DNA of 64,000 nt from Nemertoderma westbladi (taxonomy: Eukaryota > Xenacoelomorpha > Nemertodermatida > Nemertodermatidae), in assembly GCA_032718475.1 (NCBI GenBank), contig JAUCBJ010001840.1:38302-102301 (forward strand). The letters run 5' to 3'. Position 1 is the stretch's first letter. Each line of letters begins with the position of its first letter. The translations under genes were made by a program, and so were the position numbers. This document shows, piece by piece, positions 33,261 to 41,400 of the stretch. Under the pieces are notes generated by a model that was not told the origin of the DNA, did not search any database, and worked only from the letters and a program-made list of their open reading frames with translations.

Positions 33261-35015
33261 CTATTTCTTTCTCTGATACGCCTTTCGTCTCTTCGCCCGT
33301 CGACTCTCATCGATCGCTATGGCTGGTAGAGGAGCGTCAACATCCATCGTGAGTAACGCTTCGGCTTGTCTCCTGGCGGCTCTTCCTTTCGAAGGCATCG
33401 GGATCATGTCGGTTCGTCTTTCCAACTCAGACTTGCGTGCCTCTAGGAACCACTCTCCGTCACCGAACTCCTCTTTATAAGAGTATAATCGTCTAATGAC
33501 TTCAAATGGACCGAATAATCCGGCGCTCAGTAGCAGATCCACGTAATGGAAAGGTAGTGTGGCCGACGTGTGGAGGCGTTCTGGGAAGGAGAAATATCCG
33601 CACGCCATCTCCTGCGTGATATTCCGAGCGTTTCTCCGAACCTTGGTCTTTAAGTGGTTGTTTGCGTATGTTTCAAACATGACCATATTTCCCATAGCGG
33701 TAACGTCTTTGGTTGGACATTTGATATAGCAGCGGGGGCTAGAGGAATGTCCACGGAAACCGCACGTGGTGCAGAGGTTATAAAGGATCGGACAGACGGA
33801 AACGTCGTGGCCCGATGTCGCGCAGTATGGGCAATAGAGTATCCCGAGGAGCTGGAGGCATGAATCGGTAACCCGATTCCTTCTGCCGCGTGGGCACTGC
33901 TCCGAACCACAGTCGCCGCATACCTCCAACTGCATCTCTCGACCAGGAAATATCGGAATCGGGACGCCGACGTAGTATTCGAGTCGTCGGTCGCTCTTCG
34001 GAATATTCTCGGTGGTCGGTAGCCCGCGGAATGCTAGGCTTTTGCGTAATAGGTTCTCGCTCCGATAACCTTCTTTGTGTCCCGCTGGTCTCAACTCGGA
34101 CGACCGTTTCTGGCGGTGGATCCATTCAGTTTGCTCGGCGTACCAACGGGTTAGTCGCATAGGGTCCTGAGGAACGGCGGGTGTAGTAGCCACCGCTGGT
34201 CGGCGAAGAGGTGCCGGGGTTTTAGACGGAGGGATACCGAGGAGATCGTCGGGGGTCGGCGCATCGCTGGGGCCCTCCTCGACCAGTATCGCTGAGCGGG
34301 TCCTTTGGTGGCTGGTACTCGGAATCTCCGACGACCAATCTTCGCCACCCGGGAAAGGATACGGGGATAACCGTTGGCATATGTCGCCGAAGTCGCTCAA
34401 TGCAGCTGTAGTGGCTACCTCCCTCGCGGGGCTACCGGAGCCGCGTGGGGTGTAAACGCCTGCTCTCTTCATCGGTTCAGCCGAGGCAACCCGTTTGGCG
34501 GCCTGTCCATACGCGGCCTCCGGCTCGAGTTGTCGCTTCGGGGTGGAGAGTAGAACACCCTCGTTTAGCCATATCTCTTCTCCTTCCGAAGAGATCAGAG
34601 GCTCCTCCGCACCGAGAAGTTCGGTAATCGTAGGGATGTCGTAAGGTCCGCTCTCGTCCCAGGAATCGATAACGGTGAGCGTTTTAGTCTCTCCCGGTGC
34701 GATGTTCTCGACCGCTTTGAACGCGTGGTGTATGACCTCGTTCCAGTCGTAGTCGACGAAGGAAAGGGGGACCGCCGCAATAAGGTTATCGAGAGTTCTA
34801 CAGATAAACTTAGCGACGGTGTAGCATTCCATAACGACGTAAACGTAGTTCCGTCGATCGGGATTCTCCCATCTTTGGTGTATCGTCCACTTCCGATCAA
34901 CGTCCTTCCATCGACCCTCTCGCTCGCTCTTTATTTCCAATCCCGGATATCCACCGTATATTTTATTATAGTCCCGGAATTTCTGGGGTTTGAAGTCGAT
35001 ACCGCCGTTTAGCAC
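33261..35015 (-). CDS. BEL-3 post-integrase ORF, exonuclease C-terminal half plus CCHC zinc knuckles
   Basis: A 584-codon frame whose listed first codon is GTG, so it continues the preceding ORF after a frame change. Residues 1-85 look like the second half of a DEDDy exonuclease: a helix segment GYLAVLNGGIDF spanning the start, W43...W49, then Y59-V-V-M-E63 where the family has Tyr-x3-Asp, followed by an amphipathic helix. Residues about 150-330 are Pro/Ser-rich and probably disordered. Residues about 363-430 hold Cys-rich modules: CGDCGSEQC, a perfect CCHC knuckle CPYCATSGHDVSVC and CTTCGFRGHSSSPRC. The C-terminus is basic (SRRAKRRKAYQRKK). No signal peptide or membrane segment is visible, so it is not an envelope protein. 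Confidence 0.75.
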   Translation of the reverse strand: MLNGGIDFKPQKFRDYNKIYGGYPGLEIKSEREGRWKDVDRKWTIHQRWENPDRRNYVYVVMECYTVAKFICRTLDNLIAAVPLSFVDYDWNEVIHHAFKAVENIAPGETKTLTVIDSWDESGPYDIPTITELLGAEEPLISSEGEEIWLNEGVLLSTPKRQLEPEAAYGQAAKRVASAEPMKRAGVYTPRGSGSPAREVATTAALSDFGDICQRLSPYPFPGGEDWSSEIPSTSHQRTRSAILVEEGPSDAPTPDDLLGIPPSKTPAPLRRPAVATTPAVPQDPMRLTRWYAEQTEWIHRQKRSSELRPAGHKEGYRSENLLRKSLAFRGLPTTENIPKSDRRLEYYVGVPIPIFPGREMQLEVCGDCGSEQCPRGRRNRVTDSCLQLLGILYCPYCATSGHDVSVCPILYNLCTTCGFRGHSSSPRCYIKCPTKDVTAMGNMVMFETYANNHLKTKVRRNARNITQEMACGYFSFPERLHTSATLPFHYVDLLLSAGLFGPFEVIRRLYSYKEEFGDGEWFLEARKSELERRTDMIPMPSKGRAARRQAEALLTMDVDAPLPAIAIDESRRAKRRKAYQRKK

Positions 35016-35758
35016 AGCGAGGTAGCCGATCCCGGATTTCGTCGGTTTCTTCCTGCAGGAGCGTTCGCGTAGTCGTTCCGGACGTCCGCCTTGATATCCG
35101 ACCCGATTTTAATGACGTCGAAGTCGAAGAGGATCTTTTGGATTTCCGGAGGCAGCAACCAGATCGCTCCGGCTGCCTGCACTTCCTGTCTGGGTGTCGG
35201 GAAAATTCGGCACACCAGTACCAAACCGTCCAGGGTTCCGAGGACGACGACTAAGGATCGACCGTATTCTTTCGCCCCGTACTTTTCCTGGTAGTCGTCG
35301 CGGTTTTGGATAATCGATACGCGTTCCTCTCGAAGCGTCGCCGTACACTCCGACAGGTTTCCCCAGTGGGCGAGGTACGTACTCTTGTCGTCGACGAAAC
35401 TCTGACATCTCGCCAACGTAATCGCCTTCGAGGTGGGCGTCGCGTTTCCCTCGTTGTCGTAGATCAAACATCGGGATCTGTAGACGCTCTGCCGGAATGT
35501 TTCCCAAAACGACGAATCGTCCCCTCCGGTTGCCTTTGCGTTCCGAGTTCTTTTCAGTCTCGTACTAGCATCGGCTAACCGGAGGGCTCGTAGATTCTTA
35601 GAATCCGGTCCCTCTCGCCCGGTGAATTTAATGACTCGCACGTTCTCATTTAGCAGGGTGCTCCAATTTGTATCAAAGTCAGGGGATCCGGGTTGCGAAT
35701 ATTCCAGTAGATCTATCGTGTTACGTAATTCGCCGATAATTTGGCGATTTGGGTCCAT
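35009..35758 (-). CDS. BEL-3 exonuclease-like ORF (DEDDy family, N-terminal half)
   Basis: A 249-codon ORF starting with ATG (MDPNRQIIGELRN), about 1.2 kb after integrase. Residues 98-104 read LIYDNEG, matching the Asp-x-Glu ExoI motif on a beta strand. It is followed by the alternating segment AITLARCQSFVDD. Residues 200-225 read LLPPEIQKILFDFDVIKIGS then DIKAD, matching the Lys-x-Gly-x-x-x-x-x-Asp ExoII motif of WRN/RNase D-type 3'-5' exonucleases (D225). It ends ...ATSLC and overlaps the next frame by 7 nt; the ExoIII half is in that frame. Homologous to 47371-48570 of BEL-4. Enzyme activity is inferred, not shown. A non-catalytic nucleic-acid-binding role is possible because the last Asp is Glu. 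Confidence 0.65.
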   Translation of the reverse strand: MDPNRQIIGELRNTIDLLEYSQPGSPDFDTNWSTLLNENVRVIKFTGREGPDSKNLRALRLADASTRLKRTRNAKATGGDDSSFWETFRQSVYRSRCLIYDNEGNATPTSKAITLARCQSFVDDKSTYLAHWGNLSECTATLREERVSIIQNRDDYQEKYGAKEYGRSLVVVLGTLDGLVLVCRIFPTPRQEVQAAGAIWLLPPEIQKILFDFDVIKIGSDIKADVRNDYANAPAGRNRRNPGSATSLC

Positions 35759-37004
35759 ATTTACGATTATATCCGTTACAAATTAGATCAGTTAATTATA
35801 AGTCCAGAAAGTCTGAAACTATAGCGATAGCAGAATAATTCAGTTTTTTATTTAATTCAGTTTATTAATAACATTGCTATATAGGCATCTATCATCTTAT
35901 TGCTAATACATTCAGCATTTACAGTTACTATAGCTATTCATAATATCCAACCAGTTTTTTTTATGACTTTTTTGTCCTTTCTTTTTTCTAATTCTTTTCT
36001 TTAGACTTTTTTATACCTTTTTTTTGTCTTTTTTAATTTCATTATTATTTCATCTCATTTCATTTATTTCCACATATATTTCATCATTTAGTTCCACCAT
36101 TTATTTCACATTTATTTATTTCCACATCATCATTGGGTTTATAGCCCCCCGGCTATCATCATTGGTTATAAGCGCAGCACCAGGGTGCGCATCATTTCAT
36201 TTTCATCAGCATATGCGTCATCATTCAGGTTTATAGTAGAGTTGTCTGATCCTTTTCATCGTTTCAAACTATATTCAATCATTTTCTTTGGTTAATCTTT
36301 GTCGTGGAAGGGGTGTTACGCGGCAATCTGGGATCTACAGCTGGACTCGTTACACCGCCTACGCCCCAAACTGCACACGTAACGGACAATGACGACGCTG
36401 GGAGTGAAGTCACGTGGATGCACCAGGGACCCACCAGAATAACACTCCCAACAACATAAAGCTCAGTCGACGAAGTCATGTGGGATGGGGTTACTCAACA
36501 TTCTGGGATCTACAGCTGGACTCGTTACACCGCCTACGCCCCAAAATCCACGTAACGGTCCCACCAGAATAACGCGACTGAGAAACATAAAACCCTCTAT
36601 CGTCGAAGTCATGTGGATGCACCATGGACCCACCAGAATAACGGGAAAGAGGGGGTGTTGCGCGGCAATCCGGGATCTACAGCTGGACTCGTTACACCGC
36701 CTACGCCCCGAACTGCGCACGCAACGGACAACATAACATACTGCAATGAATACAATGAATTCCACTTCAAATCTTTTCCATTTCCAATAATCCAATATCA
36801 TTGGTCCCGATGACCAAAATCAGGGTAAACAATACATAAACGACCCTGCGTCGGTCGAAACATCTGCAGGGTGATGCTGGACTCCACATAACACACGAGG
36901 AAACACAAATACCATTGCGTGGTTACAGTTGGTTTAAGGGGGGTCCATAATTCGTTGTCGATAAATCACAGTTTAAAAGAGTTTGTTAACATGATGAGAA
37001 GGGT
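35759..37004 (-). other. BEL-3 spacer between integrase and exonuclease ORF
   Basis: About 1.25 kb without a credible gene. It contains the tandem repeat at 36300-36760 and pyrimidine-rich sequence at 35940-36150. The position fits an internal promoter or splice signal for the downstream ORFs, but I see no specific element that proves it. Confidence 0.5.
36300..36760. repeat. About 165-175-bp tandem repeat, nearly three copies
   Basis: The block GGGATCTACAGCTGGACTCG followed by TTACACCGCCTACGCCCC occurs near 36328, 36507 and 36673. Each is followed by a GTAACGGA-like segment and GACCCACCAGAATAAC. It lies just upstream of the exonuclease-like ORF on the coding strand. Confidence 0.85.
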
Positions 37005-38471
37005 TTAAACGCATTTGTAATTGTCACCAATGTCTGCAGCAGGATCCGTAGTAGGGAACTTATCACCTCTCGTAGAATCACCACTGTCATTGCCTTCAAG
37101 AAGGCACAGCTTTTGGATGGGGCGTTGGTAGTGGCCCGATTTCGTTCGTATCGTCACAGTCCTCGCAAGTCCGTCTTTGCTTGGGTGTATGGTCACGACC
37201 CGCGCCACAGGCCAGTGAACGCGGTCTTTGAGATCTTCTTTAACTAGTACCATGTCGCCAACTGCGACGTTCCGGTAGGTGTTGTTCCATTTCCTCCTGG
37301 TCCGGAGGGTTATGAGGTACTCCTGGGCCCAAATTCTCCACCAATGCGCTGCCAACGCTTGGGCCTTTTTCCAGTTTGTATGTTTCGCGATCTCGTTGGG
37401 ATCCGGGAACATGGTTTCCGGGAGGACGTGGGTTTTGGGTCTCCCCAGTAAGTGGTTAGGAGTGAGGGGCTCCAGGTCTGTGGGGTCGTCGCGGATAGGG
37501 ACAATGGGTCGGTTGTTCAGGGTAGCCGTGATCTCGCAGAATGTTGTGCGGAGGGTGTCATGGGTTACCCGGGTATCGCCTAGAGCGACGCGCATGGATC
37601 GTTTCACTAGGTCGATCAGTTTCTCCCATACCCCGCTCGTATGGGGTGCTAAGGGGGTCTGGAAGTGCCACTGTATCTGGTGTTCCTTCCAGACTTGGGA
37701 TGCGGTGTTATCGGTAAACCATCCCTCGATCGCCTCTCTAAGTTCTCTTTCTCCTCCCACAAAGTTTGTACCATTATCGGAATACATGTGGCGGCATGTC
37801 CCGTTGTTCGCCACGAACCGACGCAGAGCGTTGATGAATGCGTGTTGTGTCAGATTTACCACGATATCTAGGTAAATTGCCCTAGACCTTAGGCAGGTGA
37901 AGATGGCTCCCCAGCATTTGATGTTGGATCGTCGTTCAATAACCGTGAACGGTCCGAAACAGTCCACTCCGGTGACGTAGAATGGTGGGGAATCCGCTTG
38001 TAGACGGGTGGCTGGTAAGTCGGCCATCTTTTGGGTGATTGGTGGCGCTAGGTAACGTCTGCAGGTGAAGCAACGTTTCAACACTTTCCGGATCAGTGGC
38101 TGGATGTGGGTGATCCAATATCTTTGTCTTATATTAGCTATAATCCAATTCTGTCCTGCGTGGTGGTTGTCCTCGTGACATTGTAGAATTAATAGCTTAG
38201 CTAGTGTCGACGTTCCGGGCAGAAGCGCCGGGTATTTAACCTCATATTCGACCGGGGCGTTTGCCATCCGGGTATTCAGTCGGATCAGTCCGTCCTCTCC
38301 CATCATTGGTCTCAGTTGGTAGACTGGGCTGTCCGGTTTCAACGTTTTGCCCGCACTAAGTTGTTCCCATTCATCGGGGAAACTTTCTTTCTGGACATAT
38401 CTAACAATACACTTCTCCGCGATAATAGTTCTTGTATATTCCGTTGAACTATCGGTTTGTTGTTTTTCCAC
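37005..38471 (-). CDS. BEL-3 integrase region of pol
   Basis: A 488-codon frame, entered from gag-pol by a frame change (listed start GTG). The zinc domain has HEDNHHAGQNWI and CFTCRRY. The DDE core has Asp in VTGVDCFGP (about 168), Asp in YSDNGTNF (about 228) and Glu in HTSGVWEKLIDLVKR (about 281). The C-terminal DUF5641-type domain has LRTRRKWNNTYRNVAVGDMV. All catalytic residues are present. It overlaps the end of the gag-pol frame by 133 nt; the coding strand there has GGAAAAACAAC, where a -1 slip would join the frames. Confidence 0.92.
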   Translation of the reverse strand: MEKQQTDSSTEYTRTIIAEKCIVRYVQKESFPDEWEQLSAGKTLKPDSPVYQLRPMMGEDGLIRLNTRMANAPVEYEVKYPALLPGTSTLAKLLILQCHEDNHHAGQNWIIANIRQRYWITHIQPLIRKVLKRCFTCRRYLAPPITQKMADLPATRLQADSPPFYVTGVDCFGPFTVIERRSNIKCWGAIFTCLRSRAIYLDIVVNLTQHAFINALRRFVANNGTCRHMYSDNGTNFVGGERELREAIEGWFTDNTASQVWKEHQIQWHFQTPLAPHTSGVWEKLIDLVKRSMRVALGDTRVTHDTLRTTFCEITATLNNRPIVPIRDDPTDLEPLTPNHLLGRPKTHVLPETMFPDPNEIAKHTNWKKAQALAAHWWRIWAQEYLITLRTRRKWNNTYRNVAVGDMVLVKEDLKDRVHWPVARVVTIHPSKDGLARTVTIRTKSGHYQRPIQKLCLLEGNDSGDSTRGDKFPTTDPAADIGDNYKCV

Positions 38472-41400
38472 CGTAGGAAGTTGCGAAGGGTTATAACGTG
38501 GTGGACGAGCCGTCTCATGGATGAAGTTCGCTCGATCAACCGATGTAAAGACGCCGCTAGTTGAGTGATCGTCGCGACGTTATAGTGCCTGCCCGAGTCC
38601 TTTGCAGGCTCAGTCAGGCAACTATAAATTTCCACCGCGTTGCTTCGATGGATTTTACGGATCTCTTTATCGTCCTCGGAGTATTTTCCGCTATCGAGCT
38701 CGGGGTCGAATCGGGTACTCCATGTTAATTGTGGCTGCCGTAGGAATTCCGGGCCTGTAAGCCAGAGTTTACTTTTACCGAGTTGTTTTGGGGTGGCGCC
38801 TCGGCTTGATAAGTCCGCTGGGTTTTCCTTCCCGTTCACGTGATGCCACTGTTCTCGGCCGGTACACTGTTTAATCTCCGTGGCTCGGTTTGCAACAAAC
38901 GTGGTGTGACGCCGTGATGGAGAGTGGAGATAATAGAGAACTATACTCGAATCTACCCAGAAGTGTTGAGATTCTATGGGGATCCGTAGGTTCCGCATGG
39001 CCATGCGATTCTGTCTTACTGCCCAAACTGCAGCTTGTAGCTCGAGTCTCGGAATCGTTGCTACGAATTCCCCGGATACTGTCTTTGCTTTGGAGAATAA
39101 GAAGCTTGTATCGCCGTTTCCATCGTTACTTAGTCTCCGTAAGAAGGTGACTACGCCGATTCCGGTATTCGAAGCATCCGAAAAGGTGTGGAGCTGGAAG
39201 ATATCGGTGGGCAGTTTATCGAGGAAGAACGGTCTAGGTATCCGCATAAGATGTAGGTGTTCGAGCTGCTCCGTCCATTTTCTCCATTTGACGCTAAGGT
39301 ATGGGGGAAGCTCTTCGTCCCATCCCAGTCCTTCTATCCACATTTCCTTAATCAGGTTCATTCCGGCCAAGGTTACTGGAGATATGAAATTTAGTGGGTC
39401 GAAGATGGCGCTTTTTATCGACAAACATCCCCTTTTTGTCATAGGCTTGGGTAGGGGTTTATATTTGAAGATGAATTCATCTGATTCTATGTCCCATTCA
39501 ATCCCGAGTACACGATGTTCCACATCCTCCGAATACATCTTGTTATTTTCCAGCCGGATGTCCTCCGGAAACTTTTCCATAAGTGTTTTGTCGTGGGATC
39601 TGAACTTCACGAGCGGAAACCCTCCTTTCTTTAGACATTCTACCATCCCCATTGCTAGCCGATACGCCTCATCTACATTATCCGCGCCGGCGCATCCGTC
39701 GTCCACGTAGAAGCATCGTCGAATGGTTTCTATGACGGTTGGAGGGAACTCGTTTTCGCACATAGTTGCCGTCCTCTTTAGCATGTCACTGCATGCTACC
39801 GGCGAGTCCTTAGCGCCGAAGATCCTGACGACCATACGCATTACGTCTACGTCCTTTATCGTGAGTTGGCTAATCTCCTGTTGAGTAAGCGTTTTATCCG
39901 TCCATAGGATACGTAGACAGTCCGAGTCTCTTGGTAACGTACGAACTTGATGAAACATGGCCTTGATGTCACAGGTGAATGCTACCCGGTTTTCCCTGAA
40001 CCTGATCAATACGCCGATGAGTGTGCTATATATGTTGGGTCCCGTGTAAAGTTGACTGTTTAGGGATTCGCCCTGGTACATAGCGGCAGCATCATTTACC
40101 ACTCGGATTTTCCCACCTTTGCGGGCTTCTACTACATAGTGGGTCGGGAGATAATATGTTCTTTTACCACCTTGCAGTTCGTTCCGTGGTACCATTTCTG
40201 CTAATCCATCATCGAGATATCCTTGGATTACGGTATTATACTTCTCCTTTATCTCGGGTTGGTCATTCAGTCGGCGTAGAATCCCTTTAAGTCGCCTAAG
40301 TGCCATGCTGCCGTTGTTTGCCATTGGTTTGTTTGGGTCCTTCCATAACATAGGTGAACACCAGTGTCCGTCTTTAAACGTGGCCTGGTCGAGAACGTCC
40401 ATACAATATTGGTCTTCTTCGGATGGGTTTTCGTCCTTTTCCGCGAACTCCTGGGTCTCCAAATTAAAATATTTCGTCATCTCTCGTTGGGTTTTCTCGG
40501 TTTCCAGAAACAAATCCTCGTCAAGATCCGAAGCTGAGCAATAACCCACAGAGGTTACATTCTCTTTAATCTGACATTTGGGAAGGTAGGTATAGGTGTC
40601 CGTAGTTTCCTCCTTAATGCCGCAGAGTGTCCATCCCATTATTGTTCGTTCAGCATAAAATCCGTCATCCTGGTTTATAGATCGGGCGATATCTCCGGTG
40701 GGGATGTGTAGTTCCGGTGTATCAAGTCCGATCAGTAGGGTGATACGGTTTACGTCCAACTGCAGACACCTCAGGTCTACATCGTATCGGTCCAATTGTA
40801 TGAGGGGGGCGTACTCGGCTGATTGTCGGAACCGCACCCGGAGGTCTGTGTGTACCAAGGCGTTCTTGATGGTTAACCTAGCCGTTTCGTAGCCCTTCAT
40901 CACTCCTTCCATCTGGAGTTGCACCTCCCCGGACTCTACCTCTTTGTTATCGGTGATGGTTTGTATGGGCCGTTTACAAGGTTCATATTCTAGGCCGAGT
41001 TGCTCGAGGAAATCCCGGTCGATGATGGTTCCGTCGGACCCGTTATCGAGGAACGCGAGTGTCGTCAAAGATTTGCCGACTCCTTGGATCCTTACTGGGA
41101 TTACCTTTGCGAAGACCATGTAGCGGCGATTTATAAGATTAATCGTGGCCGAAATATTTGTTACTTGTGGTGTATCGGTGGAGATTTTAAACGGGTTGGT
41201 TTCTCTCCGTTGGGTTGTCCGGGTTCCTTTGAAGACGTGGTTTGTTTCTCCTCTTCGCCTGGCTTCGATCCGAAAGGGGAGGGTAGTAAAATCGAAGTTC
41301 GCGGGGATGTGGAGGAGCGTGTGATGGCGTTGGTCGTTACAGACAGCACAGCATGATCTTTGGTCGCACTCCCGAACATAGTGACCTGTTCCAAGACACC

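Noticed and set aside
33261-35758. Envelope glycoprotein in the post-integrase position
   Set aside because: No signal peptide, no membrane segment and no furin-like site. The visible motifs are exonuclease-like and zinc knuckles.
36024-36236. Hydrophobic 70-codon frame resembling a membrane protein
   Set aside because: It is low-complexity pyrimidine-rich DNA read as Ser/Phe/Ile and lies in the BEL-3 spacer.
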